Source: Mucidula mucida
Taxonomy: Eukaryota > Basidiomycota > Agaricomycetes > Agaricales > Physalacriaceae
Length of the DNA: 64,000 nt
Reading direction: 5' to 3'
Assembly (NCBI GenBank): GCA_015501055.1
Contig: JADNYV010000073.1
Span: forward strand, 1-64,000
Position numbers and translations under genes: made by a program. A model generated the notes under the pieces. That model saw nothing but the letters and a program-made list of their open reading frames with translations. It did not search any database and was not told the DNA's origin. Below, one piece after another: positions 1-10,979 of this stretch (its first letter is position 1; every line of letters starts with the position of its first letter).

Positions 1-359
1 GCTTGAAGTGCTCAGCAGTGCATGGGAAGTCATGCCGGCATGAGCTGCATTTCTGGTCCTTGACTGCCATTTAGAGACGGGTTCCGAGTGTAAGAGAAGT
101 ATGATGGTGATGGTCAGTGACGTGTACACGACTTCATTGATGTGTCATTCCCAATTAAGAAGTCAAGCAGGTACAGGCCAAAAAAAGCTCTAATTTGTGT
201 TTGACACTACCTGTACATGCTGTGCACACATTGTCATGAGTTATGGGGCTGTTTATCTGACTCTGAGGCTGTTCTGGGCCATGTGAGCGGACCGCCTTGG
301 CGGGCCATGTGGCTGTGCAGGATGAGAAAAGGACAGAATTACGTGAGAATAAGAGGGAT
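1..359. other. no recognisable gene
   Basis: No convincing gene is visible. The stretch lies beyond the chromodomain of the degraded retroelement remnant at 360-1220 and could be its decayed 3' end, but I see no LTR or terminal motif that would show this. Confidence 0.4.
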
Positions 360-1220
360 CTATGACAATACACCCTCTTTAGGCTGTGCTTGCGCCTGGA
401 GCACAGGAGTTGAACACCAAATGTTCCCAACAGTAAGGCCAAACAGAGCATAGGTCCGAGGAATGTGTGTATGCATGCTCCGTTGTGGGGGTTGAGCTGG
501 TGGATTGGCAACCATGGGTGCCCAATAAGCATCTGAATGGGCTTGGTAGAACTCATAGATTAACTCTTTCAAGCCGGTGGCAAAACTGGAAGTGGGAATT
601 CATGAATTGTCCAACAAGGGGTATCCAAGCCACTTGATGAGGTATTGTGTACCCCGTCCATTAGCTGGCTTGTGTGATTCAAGGATAGTCTTCACATTGT
701 ATTGCTTAACTCCACCCAAGAGATCAGGTATGGCACCAGGTGCTGGTGGATCATGCACCTCGGTTTCCACCTATGGGAGGAGTAGTCCAGCATGAAAGAC
801 ATTGTGGATACACCATTTATCTGGCAGATCAAGTTGGAAGTTCACTGTCTTAATGGCTTCAGTAATCTTAAACGGGCTATATTGCTTATTGGACAACTTA
901 GCTAATGGACATGTAGTCTCAATGTTTTTCCCGTCAAGCATTACCAAGTTGCTGACTTTGAACGGGGGGTGTTTAAGGAGATGGTTGCCGTGTTAAGCCT
1001 TCATAATCTCTGCCGCATTGGTCAAGCTAGCCTCCACCTCTTTACACAATTGCTTCAGTGTTTTAAGGCGGCTTTGATGGAAGGGATATGAGAGTTGGCG
1101 TAAGCAGCAAGAATGATGTGTGGGAGGTAACCATGAAGGAGCTCTTATGGGGCTTTTCCTGTAGCGGAGTGAGCACAAATGTTGTGCAAGAATTCTGAGA
1201 AAGGGAGGTGTGTCTAACAT
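360..1220 (-). pseudogene. remnant of chromovirus C (integrase C-terminus and chromodomain)
   Basis: Degraded 3' end of a Ty3/gypsy pol gene, read on the minus strand in at least two frames. Around 1220-993 a segment resembles the integrase region after the catalytic core, with an AHSATGKAP-type motif. Around 960-790 lies a GPY/F-type module ending in an IHNVFHAGLL motif, the usual link to the chromodomain. At about 710-540 the chromodomain follows, with YNVKTILESHK, the core YLIKWLGYP and a DNSWIP element. The LTRs, reverse transcriptase and most of integrase are absent. Its chromodomain differs from those of elements A and B, so it represents a third family. It ends exactly where the broken GH16 copy begins. 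Family assignment is firm; boundaries are approximate. Confidence 0.75.
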
Positions 1221-1221
1221 T

Positions 1222-1304
1222 ATTAAAGAAAACTATGCATGATCTTCTGTATCAAGGCAGGATGATGACAACTTGAAACAAGTTTTGCTTTACCGGTGGC
1301 CTGC
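1222..1304 (+). pseudogene. 5' fragment of broken KRE6/SKN1-like GH16 gene
   Basis: This short piece reads MHDLLYQGRMMTT, a stop, then NKFCFTGGL. It matches the [22 protein letters not shown] region of the intact GH16 gene at 29004-31387, with a tryptophan codon turned into TGA. It is cut after GGL by retrotransposon A, and the reading continues at 22786. The five bases CCTGC at 1300-1304 are repeated at 22781-22785 and are the target-site duplication. The upstream part of the gene is missing because the sequence switches to chromovirus C at about 1221. Confidence 0.8.
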
Positions 1305-1483
1305 TGTGACAGCAGCGAGTCGGTTCGGTGCTGGCACACAAGTTGAAGGTCAGACAAGATGATAACGGTTGGAAAGCTAGTTATATTTCAAGTAGAGTAG
1401 GGCTTTATATATGGTAGATAAACATGGGAATAAAGAGCGAAATGTAGGCCGAGGGAACCAGTAAATCTATTGCATGCGTTACA
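1305..1483 (-). repeat. element A 3' LTR
   Basis: 179-bp LTR read on the minus strand from TGTAAC to GTCACA. It matches 22591-22780 almost base for base, apart from a short length difference near 1450 where the other copy carries about ten extra bases. A TATATAAAG box lies inside. TG...CA ends and the flanking CCTGC duplication fix the boundary. Confidence 0.92.
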
Positions 1484-1580
1484 TACGCCCTCTGGGTTCT
1501 GTTTGCAGGACCCTAACAAATAATCAAAGACAATGAACGAGAAGAACAAGTGGTGTGTGAGAAAGAGAGAGACACATGAG

Positions 1581-2852
1581 TTAAACTTCGCCAGAGGCAC
1601 CATCAACCTGTCCCCCGGGAATGAATGGTTCGGTGTCGGGGTTGAGACGTCCTTTGCCTTTGTCCACCAACAACAACTCTTCTCCAGGGTCTTCATACAT
1701 GTCTTCCTTGGTGTTATTGGACGGACCAGCACCCGACTGGTCAGTAGTGCCAATGGTGAGGTTGCTGAGAGTAGATGGAACGTCGGAGGGGGAGAAGAAT
1801 GGTTGAGTAGGATTGGTGAAGGTCATAAGGTCAAGGATGCCGGTGTGTGTCTCAATGGACATGGGGTTGACGTCCATGTTGTTGCCCCAGTAGCGCGTGG
1901 ATTGGCCTTGGGCAGAGTTGGGTTTGGTGCTGCTGGCCGCCCGAGCCTTGGTGTGTCGCGTCTTCATCTTCTTTGCCTTCTTCATCTCATTGCCCCACTG
2001 CTCTATCTTCTCCATCTCCTCCTTTCTATATTCCTTCATTGCCTCCTTCCTTCCAAGAGCCTTGTCTTTGCGCTCAGTACGACCTAGGGAGCCTAGGAGC
2101 CACGCGTTCTTCAGATGATTGAAGAGGACATGTTCTTGCTGCAAGAGTTGGATGTCTTTGGGAACAGCCCTGGGAGGAAGGATGTCGTCAATGGTAACAA
2201 GGCGGCTGTTGGGGATGAGGAAGCACTCCTCGTTGCTGTCCCAAGTGATGGCACTGCCAATACTAGGCTCGTCATCAATGGCGCAACCGGCCTTCTCGAA
2301 GCCTTCTGCCTTCTTGACCTCACTAAAATCTAGGAGCGTGCCATCCGCCGCCATGCGGAACTGTTGGACAATGTGAGTGAGCTGATTGCGAGCAAAGATG
2401 AAGGAGGATCCGTCAAGCGGGTCGCGAACGAGCACCGCGTCGGGGGAGAGTGCAACAAAGTTGACGAGCTTTGCAAGCTGGGCTTTGATGGCGAGCTCAT
2501 TGTGGGACATGTTCTTGACCATGATGGGTGGCAGCAATGGGAAGTAGGCGCAGAAGGCTGAGAGAGTTGTAGGAAGGGAGGCAACTTGCACGGGGGAATG
2601 GATAGTCAAAGCTGTCCCCCGTGGCCTCTTATATCTGTTGGCTGCTAGTACATTATCTTCTATTTGAAAATTCAGCAGGTGAATGGAAAGATTTGTACCC
2701 CCAATTTCTAAGACATCCTCCGCTTCAACGTGCTTCTCATTGTGCCGGGGTAAGAGGGAGATACATGGTACTCCCAGTACTTCGAGATACTCCTGTAGAG
2801 CTGGGAGCTGCTTGACGAGTGAGTATGGCATCCAGGTGGTGTCACCGGTGCC
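1581..2852 (-). pseudogene. element A pol C-terminal extension (after chromodomain start)
   Basis: An open frame of about 420 residues that continues the pol frame directly after a TAG at 2853-2855. The first residues, GTGDTTWMPYSL, complete the chromodomain begun in the integrase frame (EWKVHLIIRHRGKG...ADFKVK), so the stop replaces what is normally a tryptophan. About 380 residues follow. They include a lysine/glutamate-rich stretch around residues 245-285, predicted helical or coiled, and a low-complexity acidic tail. I recognise no enzymatic domain. The frame ends about 100 bp before the 3' LTR. It is best read as the C-terminal tail of the polyprotein, made separate by one nonsense mutation; an independent ORF is the alternative. 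Confidence 0.7.
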
Positions 2853-4778
2853 CTACTTAACCTTAAAGTCAGCCGTGGTTCCTTTACCGCGGTGTCTAAT
2901 TATCAAGTGAACCTTCCATTCGCGGTCCGCTTCCGGAGTCCATCCCAGCTGCGAGTGGAGCCGACCAGGAAAGAGTCGGTCATTGTTGGGCACATGTACC
3001 CGTAAAAGCGATGCATGAAACACGTTGTGGACGTTCCGGTGTTTCAATTCCATGGGTAGGTCGAGTTGGAAGGTGTTATTTTGAAAATCCTTTTTTATCT
3101 TGTACGGGCCAATGAATTTTGGGGAGAGTTTGCAAGCAAGACCCTTTGGAAGCGAGAGGTTGACAGTCGAGAGATAAACCAAGTCTCTCTCAGTAAAAGG
3201 TACTTCCCGACGACGGTGATTCACATCACGGATCTGCTTGACGCGCACTGCAAGTATGCTGTCGTGAGCACTCATGACAGCTGTCTTCATGTTGGATGCG
3301 AATTTCCGAACACCCGCATATCGCTTATCAGTGTCATTGTTCCAGATGAGCGCGCGTGGAGTTCGGCCAGAATTCAAAAAAAAAGGTGAAAACCCGGTAG
3401 ATTCAGATTTGGCTAGGTTAATAGCAAACTCTATGCCCGGAAGACGAAGTACCCAATCCTTCTGGTTGGTGGTAATACAAGTCCGAATCATCTGGGTAAC
3501 AGTTTGGTTTGCGCGTTCGGTCGACCCGTCAGATTGGGGATGGTATGCGCTTGACATGCGTAGATTGATGCCAATCAGTCAATGAAGTTCTCGCCAGAAA
3601 TGACTAGTGAATAATATGTTGCGGTCCGAGATGATGTTCTTCGGGAGTCCGTGATGCTTGTAAACTTCTGCAAAGATGAGTTCTGCAACTTGAGTAGCCT
3701 TGTAATTTGTTCTGCAAGGCACTAAATGAACCATACTAGTAAGCAAGTCAATAATAACTGCTATCGCGTTGAATGAACCATTCCGGTTCTTGGATTCCGG
3801 CAAGGGACCAATGAAATCAATTCCAATCGATTCCCAAGAATAGGTAGGGACATTCAACGTCTTCAGTGGTCCGTATGCACGCTGGTTGTTTGCTTTGCTT
3901 TGCTTGCAGACCTCACACAAGTCACAGAAGGATTGAACATCTTGATTAATGGACTTCCACCATATGTGGTCCCGCAAGTACGCGCGCGTCTTGCTGGTAC
4001 CAAGGTGGGCGAGAAGAGAGTGCGCTTCAGAGATAATAATCTCACAAAGATTATGTCCATCGATGATGACGTGGTCTGGAATGCCAAGGACTTCTTGATC
4101 TCCTTCCTCCTTTAGGTAAATTAACCCATTTCGGACAACGAAGTTCTTGTGTGATTTGGGAGCTTCAAGGATCTTCGCAAAGGTAGGGTCTTTCGAGTAG
4201 TTTAGTCGAATAACATTAATTAGATTAACACCTAGGATTTTCTCATTGAGGAGGCTGACAAGCAAAGTAACCTTTGCCGTGATGTCCGCATCACGTACAT
4301 TCTTGTAATGGCAAGGTAAGTCTTTTATGTGTCCGTCTTCTTTACTCTCACCGTTGTTGCCCGACTCTGCGTCGGTACGGACATTTGACTCTGCGTTGGC
4401 GTTTGTATTACGGATGTTTGACTCTGCATCGGTGTTTGCAGTCGTATTGGTACTCCCGCCCTCTGGCTGAACCGTTGGTTCAGTCACTCTGGACCTGCCC
4501 GGGGGCTCTTGTGGACCCATCATCCAAAAAGGATGCTTTGCCATACGCTTGGCGAACAAGGACACCTCATCCTCCGTGTCAGCATGACTTTGCTTGCTTG
4601 GCACCGCAACCGGTTCATCCAAGTTGCTCTCTAAAGGCAGGACAGCGCCTTCCTTGGCCTTCCAGGTTGGTTTCTGTAAGCGAGTGCTGCGCCGTTGCAT
4701 GCTGACATCTTCTTCAAGTCTCTGGGACATTCCCACAGCCGAAGCTTTAAGACCCACAACAACGGGGCGTGTCAACAC
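2853..4778 (-). pseudogene. element A integrase
   Basis: Retroviral-type integrase that would insert the cDNA into the host genome. The N-terminal HHCC zinc-binding region contains AHSLLAHLG and CDLCEVC. The catalytic D,D,E set is visible in GIDFIGPLP, IISDRN and STERAN. The GPY/F module (FIGPYKIKKD) and HNVFHASLL precede the chromodomain start EWKVHLIIRHRGKG. A TGA at about 3579 separates the first two thirds from the segment carrying the catalytic glutamate, and the frame ends at TAG 2853. The N-terminal 130 residues are a Ser/Asn/Asp-rich linker with repeated TDAESN-type motifs that follows RNase H. With these stops the product cannot be made. Confidence 0.88.
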
Positions 4779-4823
4779 GTTGGAACTGCCAGATGGCCTC
4801 GGTGGCGGGTTCTCATCATCAAA

Positions 4824-6057
4824 TTAAGGATACTCCCCAGGAGAACGCTCAGTTCCAGGTGCGTCATCCATGTAAATTCGAGATAATGTGTCACTTAACA
4901 TGTTCTCCACACCAGGTACATGGATGATCTCAAAATTCAACTTGGCCAATTGTTCAATCCACCGAGCACGTTGGCCGCGCAGCTTGCCTTGTGTAAACAA
5001 GGGCATTAGTGTCTTGTGGCCCGTGTACCACCAAAATTGCACGCCTTGCAGCAAGTGGCAATACCGCAATATAGTTTTGAGGCTCGCTAACATTTCCTGC
5101 TTGTGCACAGGATAATTCTGCTGAGCCGTGTTCAGCTTAGCACTGAAGAACGCCGCAATGTCCGCCTTACGCCAGTCTTCGCCCTGACTGATTACCCCAG
5201 CTATTCTGGTATAGCTGGCATCTGTGACGATGTTGATTGGTGGCGCCTCTGGACCGTACTTCAACGAGACACACTTGTGGTTACAAAAGGTATGTACCAA
5301 TCACTTCACCTCTTCAAACGCGCGCTGATGCAGACCATTGAAACGTTGAAGTTGATCCCGTCAAATCACTCAGAATGCCCAATGGTACCCTAACACTGGC
5401 AATGTTGTCCGCGAGAAATCCTACAAAGCCAATGAATGCGCAAAGCATTTCCTTCAATGTCGGCGTCTTCCACTTCAAGACATTGTCAACTTTCTCTAAA
5501 TCCATTCGGATACCATTACGATTGACAACATGGCCAAGGATTGTCACTTCTGGTGGTAGAAAGTGACATTTCTTCTTGCTGAGGTAAAACCTTTCCTTTT
5601 CCAGGATCTCGAACACAAGCTTAGTGTGCTCTAGATGTTCTTCAAGTCTGTCCAAGTACACAACAATATCATCTAGGTATACATCAAGGAATACGCCGAT
5701 GTACAGCCCAAACATATGGTTCATTTGGGCCTGACAGGTAGCCGGCGCGTTGCAATTGCCCTGCAACATTACATTGCTCTGCATGTTTCCGGATGGAGTG
5801 GTAACCAGATTATGGCGCACATGCTCTGGGATGACCCAAATCTGCTCGTAGCAGGCCTGCAAGTCCATCATGGATACATACTTCTTTCCTGCAATATGTT
5901 GTAGGACATCCTGGATAGCAGGTAAAGGTGCCGTTAGCTTTTGTGTATTCTGATTCCTTTCCCTCAGATTGAATACACAACAAAGCTCTGGCTTGTCCTT
6001 GGGACGATGCAGCTTGAAGGCTGCAATCATAGGCACCGTGTTCCTTGCTGTGAACAT
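4824..6057 (-). pseudogene. element A reverse transcriptase and RNase H
   Basis: Two minus-strand frames form one RT-RNase H module. 6057-5314 holds the RT: CVFNLRERNQNT (domain 2), YVSMMDLQACYEQI (domain 3) and the catalytic VYLDDIVVY (domain 5), followed by LGHVVNRNGI. 5300-4824 holds RNase H: INIVTDASYTRIAGVISQ with the first aspartate, then HKQEMLA, and the closing IIHVPGVENMLSDTLSR. The frames are separated by a frameshift or stop near 5310. The module normally copies the element RNA into DNA and degrades the RNA strand. Upstream of 6057 the conserved RT domain 1 is partly lost. Confidence 0.88.
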
Positions 6058-6102
6058 TTCCCAACAACCAGTTTGCAGGTAATCATTTTGTTTCTGATTC
6101 CA

Positions 6103-6675
6103 CTACTCTGTAAGTGACTCAGGACACCTAGACAAACGCCAGTGATATTGCTTCTCTGGGTTTATTAACGGAAGCTCGTGGTTTATCGCGCGCAATGGCG
6201 GTAGCGGCTGCTTCGCAGCATCAACAAACAGACCACGCTGTTCTGCATCGTCCAACAGATGCTGTCGTGCATGCTTGAGGTGAGACTCTGCAATGTCTAC
6301 TACCCGAGCATCAATCCAACTGACATTTGCGCCCTCTATAGGCAGCGTGTCGGTACTTCCAATCACGATATGCGGGTTGTGCAACCCAAAAGATACCTTG
6401 TGCTGGTAAAGAAACAGCGTGCCAAGAATCACGTCGTAGTTAGAAAGGTTTGCTACATTGAAATATTGATGTTCTTTCACATTCTGATACTTGAACAGTG
6501 GTTTAGTCCCATAGTTGATCTTAGATCGAGATCCTTGTACCGCGAGGTGCAAATCAATAGGTTTTGCCAGTTGAAAGGTCTTCAGTTTGAGAGTTTCAAC
6601 AGCCTGCATTGAGATGAAGTCACTCAACGAACCAGAATCAATCAACGCACAGCATGGATGGCCTTCAATTTTCAC
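6103..6675 (-). pseudogene. element A aspartic protease
   Basis: Retropepsin-like protease that would cleave the Gag-Pol polyprotein. The active-site motif reads ALIDSGSLSDFIS, a DSG variant of the usual DTG. It is followed by the strand YDVILGTLFLYQH, the conserved second half of the flap and core. A short linker after it (ISHELPLINPEKQYHWRLSRCPESL type) leads to the RT. The frame is separated from gag by about 480 bp of decayed sequence and from RT by a frame change, so it is not expressed as such. Confidence 0.8.
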
Positions 6676-7156
6676 CTCAACTACTAAAGGATGCGGTACC
6701 TTTCGCGTAAAGTCACGAGCAGAACCCGCATTTCGTTCAACTCACCATCCTCCAGACACCAGTTGTCCTCCCAGAAGGAAAGTGGCCCGTCAAAGAGCTT
6801 CCTTAAACAAGTGAGGTACTACACCGTTGCGTCAAATTTTGGTTTCCTGAGCTGTTTCTGTTCAGGTGAATCATTTGACCAGTCAATACATTGTTGACTC
6901 AAAGATTGTCTGGGTCCTTACCCCCACTGCTCACCAGAAAGCGGACATCGTCCGATTCCAGGTGAGCATCGTTGAACCTAATGCCAAATGTGTTGTTAAT
7001 GACCTCCTATAACCAGGTAAGCTCAAGATCTCGAAAATGCTATCGCATCTCCACAGGTGCTGAGTACATTGCAAGGCCAGTCTCTCTGGCCCGCTTTGCC
7101 ATGTACCACTGGGTGAGTCGTCCGTAGTTAATATCTGATGTCTTTACAACACTCAT
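6676..7156 (-). other. element A decayed gag-protease linker
   Basis: Internal part of element A between the gag frame and the protease frame. Short minus-strand open segments in changing frames suggest a once continuous linker. No motif is readable. Confidence 0.4.
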
Positions 7157-9851
7157 TCAATCTAATTCCAGGCTTTTGTGCAGCAAACATCTATCTACAA
7201 CGGCGTGCATTCCTGCTATCCCAGGTACGGGTTCAACTACCCAACGAGGATGACCGTTATGCTTGTATGGTTCTCCCAGATACTTCAATAGTTGTGTCAA
7301 GAAGCAAGCGGCCTTGTCGCCCAGTAAGTTCCCAACAGGATGATTCTCGAACCATGATGCAGACCACTCATCAATGATAGAAGAACGTTCAGCACCTCGG
7401 AACCAACTTGAGGAGGCCCGGATAACCATTTTGTTGTCTGTGTCAACCACTGGACGAGAAAACACCATGTATGGTAGTCCCTCCCATTCAAGAGACCAGG
7501 GGGGATCCCAGAACAATGGAGTCCTTCCAAACTCGCGGTCTGTGCGCCAGACAAACCAGGAGAATAGCCTAAACCGAGGGTCATACACGGTTTTTTGAGC
7601 TAAGCTCAATACCCGCTTTGCCCATGCATCAATGATATTCAAAGTGTCAGATCCTCGCCGGGACACAAAATACTGTTGGAACCTGGAAGGCCATGCATTA
7701 CTTTCCTCATTAACAAGTACTGCATTCAAGGACTCTTGGATGTACTTGACTGTGAAGTCAGTATAGTCCTGAATCATGTAATCACGCCACAATAAGTCTT
7801 CCTCTTGTACGCCAAACATTTTGATGCACCAGTTGGCGTAGAATCTACCAGTCAATCCTCGGTTAATGACCTCAGTTGGTATTAACACGTCCTGTTTGTA
7901 CTTTGCCCAGTTTTTGCCTGGAGGTGCAGCAGCAATCAAATCTTGTGACAATATTATGACATAGTGAGTGTCTGTCGAGCTTTGACAGATAAAATCCCCA
8001 TAATTATCATCTTCGCAGTCATCAGGATGTATGCCACTCAAAATTCTGGTTGCCTCATTGCCAAGGAAATCGCCAATCCCAACCTCATTGTTGGGTGCAC
8101 CCCATTCGGGAACATAGGCTGGTGGGTTGCCCTCACTATTTTCTGTGCTTGTTCTGAGCCACATCTTATCATTAGAAGGGTCTATTCCATCATATGTCCC
8201 ATCCTCGGGACAATCCCCATACATCGTTGAGTGCAATTCGAGTGTTGTCTGGTTAGGCGCATCAGACGCCATCTGTGACAAGCGTGACACGTTACTCAAA
8301 TCAAACTCAACGCGGGATGAACTCATCCTTCCCGGAGGGTTATTCCAACTACTGGAGGCAACGACATTGTTCTCTGGGCAATTTCTGGAGAAGTGGCCAG
8401 GCTTGCCACTCTTGAAGCATAGACCGTCAGCGGCGCGCTGAGCGTGTTCCTTCTCGGACTTTGGATTGTGTTTTGAACTGCGTCCGTTATCAGTTTGTTT
8501 GCTCTTCTCACTGCGACGGGGACGGTCTGGACAACGCAAAGATCGATCCCATCTCCTTTGATTACGCGGAGGTAAGCCTCTTTGTTTGCGTTGCTCATCA
8601 TTCGCTGACTGGGGCACTGGTATAGGAGATCTATCCCTCCTATCCCGAGGAATGTTGTGATACTTGTGCCGCTCTGTTACATCATCATAACATTGAGAAT
8701 GGCTACAATGTTCATGCCAAAAATCCACATGCCTAGACGAATCTGCGCGGTTCAACACGCCTTCTACAATTTCAGCTGCTGCAAGAAGTTCATCCCAAGT
8801 GTGAACTTCTTCCGAAAATCCTTGGAGCAGAAGCTGGTAAGTAATGTCCTTGGACATTCCGCGCCAAAGTCTGATGACTTGTACGCGCTCAGACTCGTCA
8901 CCGAGCATGTGGTACATTCCACATAGCTTGTGCGCGTATACCCGAACACAATGTCCGCCTTGATAACAGCCATCAATTTTGCGTCTCAAGCGTGTCTTGA
9001 AGTCGCGAGGAAAGCAGTAATTTATCAACTCGCGGAAGAAGCGCGCTAAGTCCCACTTTTGATATTCAGAGCTGACTACAATATTGTAGAAATCCCTTGC
9101 CGTGCCATCAAGGAATTGTGAGATGTGGTACACATTACAACGGCGCTTGTTGCCTAAGATGTCCACATAGGTGTATGAGTCCTGCATGAACCGATGAAAA
9201 ACTGACACATCGTCAGTACCGCTGTAGGTTTTTGGATCAATCGGTTTTTGAAGATGAATTCCACTCTTCTTGTGCTTACCGCGACGCTTGCCGCGGTTAT
9301 GGCGTCCTGCACTTGAACTGTCGGTACTCCAATCTGAGTCGTAACCCGAGCTAGAGCTTTCAGAAGAGGATTCTTCTGAGGACGACGATGAACTTGATGA
9401 TGAAGAGGAGTTGCTTGGTGGGTCTCCAGCCTTGCGTACTCGTTTCTTCTTCCCATCACGCTTGTGTAAGTCCTTCAGAGCTCGTCCCAGGAAACTCTCT
9501 GGGTTGAACTGATGCGAAGCACCAGCAGGATTGAGCGACGCCTGTCGCATTGGGTTCTTGTTTGGGACACTGTTGATATCCGGGGCTTGAATGTCCTCAG
9601 AGTGTCTGCTCTTCTTCTTCTTTGGCTTCTTTTTCTTCTTTGATTTGTCGGAATCAAAAGGTGGTACAGATTCGTCAATCCGTACCGTCTTGGACGTGGC
9701 CGTGGAGGTACTCTCCGCTGGGGTTTCCTTGCGCGGGGTTTCTGTTGCCTTCTTCTTGCCTTTGTCTTTGGCCTTCTTCTAAGTAGGCTTTGACTTACTA
9801 GAGCTTGGACCCGGTGTCGTGTTAGCACTAATAGTTGCTGCTCCAACTGTA
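7157..9851 (-). pseudogene. element A gag (C-terminal part)
   Basis: The 797-residue open frame 9550-7157, extended upstream to the B insertion at 9852. From the N-terminal side it shows lysine-rich blocks (KSKKKKKPKKKK), a serine-rich stretch, then the gag capsid-like region with YTYVDILGNKRRCNVYHISQFLDG and a helical segment around 9000. A zinc knuckle follows, reading CFKSGKPGHFSRNC. The second cysteine of the CX2CX4HX4C pattern is a serine, so metal binding is doubtful. The frame then continues for another 400 residues of unrecognised sequence before protease. A stop lies near 9780. The N-terminal part of the same gag is on the far side of element B (21538-22493). Confidence 0.75.
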
Positions 9852-10380
9852 TGTTATGAATTGCCATATTTTCACATTTTCAATCTTATCATATCTTATC
9901 GGGGGGCTTGTCTTATCAACCAACGGACTGTTTCATCATCTGTTTCGTCACCGATCATACTCCTTTTCATTACCGAAGCCGTACTCATGTCGGACACACG
10001 TCCAACACATGGATGACATCATACATGCTGATACCTCATGGACTCCCTATTGTATACACACCGCCGACACTCGTAGCATACATGGACGTTTCAGTATTAT
10101 TACTTACATGCAGTTACCACTCGTATTTAATGGTTTCACGGACTAGTAGCATACAACACTGGGTCAAGGGCGTGGAGCATCCCTAGTGGAAACGCGTATG
10201 GACAAGGAGTCTCAAACACAGACTTACTAGTATATAAGCAGTAGTGTAGTATCATTGTACTTTAGTTCCGATCTCATTTATACACCTGGCCTAGCCTAGT
10301 CTTACGAACGTAAACACTTTCTTCCTTAGTTTCTTGCTGTGGTACCTGGTTGAGTCTCGTGGCTTAGTCAGTCGCTAACA
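9852..10380 (+). repeat. element B 5' LTR
   Basis: 529-bp LTR running from TGTTATGAA to CGCTAACA. It is matched by 21003-21532 and, in inverted form, by 17667-18192. The CTGTA duplication lies just outside at 9847-9851. It contains a TATATAAG box at 10231 and the predicted RNA start at about 10263. Confidence 0.95.
10231..10274 (+). promoter_or_regulatory. element B TATA box and predicted RNA start
   Basis: TATATAAG begins at 10231. About 32 bp downstream, at 10263/10264, lies AGTTCCGATCT, the exact reverse complement of the sequence just after the LTR (10383-10393). That spacing is what a Pol II promoter with its start there would have. The same arrangement is kept in the other two LTR copies. 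The start site is inferred, not measured. Confidence 0.65.
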
Positions 10381-10382
10381 GA

Positions 10383-10394
10383 AGATCGGAACTA
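10383..10394 (+). promoter_or_regulatory. element B predicted self-priming primer-binding site
   Basis: AGATCGGAACTA, two bases after the 5' LTR, is perfectly complementary over 12 nt to 10263-10274 inside the LTR. In Tf1-like elements the first 11 nt of the RNA fold back onto such a site and prime reverse transcription without a tRNA. I see no match to a tRNA 3' end here. The copy B' has the same pairing (17653-17664 against the LTR near 17780). Confidence 0.7.
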
Positions 10395-10979
10395 CTTTCT
10401 ACCACCTACCACACATCCTTGACCGTCGATCAGCACTTCGCTGTTTGATCATCACACATTTCCCTATTCCCTTTCCCTGTTTACAGATCGACGGATTCCT
10501 AATTCCAGCGCACGTCCGCATACGTGTGTATTGGTCCCAGTAGCGCCGGCTAACAGTTAGAGATAACTGCCTCGGGTGCTGGAAGTAGCCGCTCTCACGA
10601 GAACGAACTTTTGGCAGTTGCACTTCAGTGGGCGCTGTTTACGGGTCAACCCCCGTTCCCAGGAAAACTTCGGCTTACCTCACACCAGAGGGACGTCGGC
10701 TGGGCAATTGCGAACTTGTGACGAGCTCTTGGGCTCCGTAGATACATAGTCAGTAGTCGGTAAAATAGTGTAGACAGTTACGATACTTACCTACCTTACT
10801 TACCTTACGATACACACCATCATTCCCCACCCTACCAAGTCCTGGATTCTATCTCAGATCTAGGCGACTCCTCCTTATTCATCCAAACCTCTATTCCCTC
10901 ACCCGTTTCATCAAAATCCGCATCTCCTATATCCCCACTTTCACCCTTTCACTCTCCGATCCTATCACCCCAACTCATC
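10395..10979 (+). other. element B 5' leader
   Basis: Non-coding leader between the primer-binding site and gag, about 585 bp. It is repeated in inverted form at 17072-17650. Only short shadow frames are present. It may hold packaging signals, which cannot be judged by eye. Confidence 0.6.

Noticed and set aside
1581..2831. Separate host gene downstream of element A integrase
   Set aside because: The frame is continuous with integrase apart from one TAG and completes the chromodomain, so it belongs to Pol.
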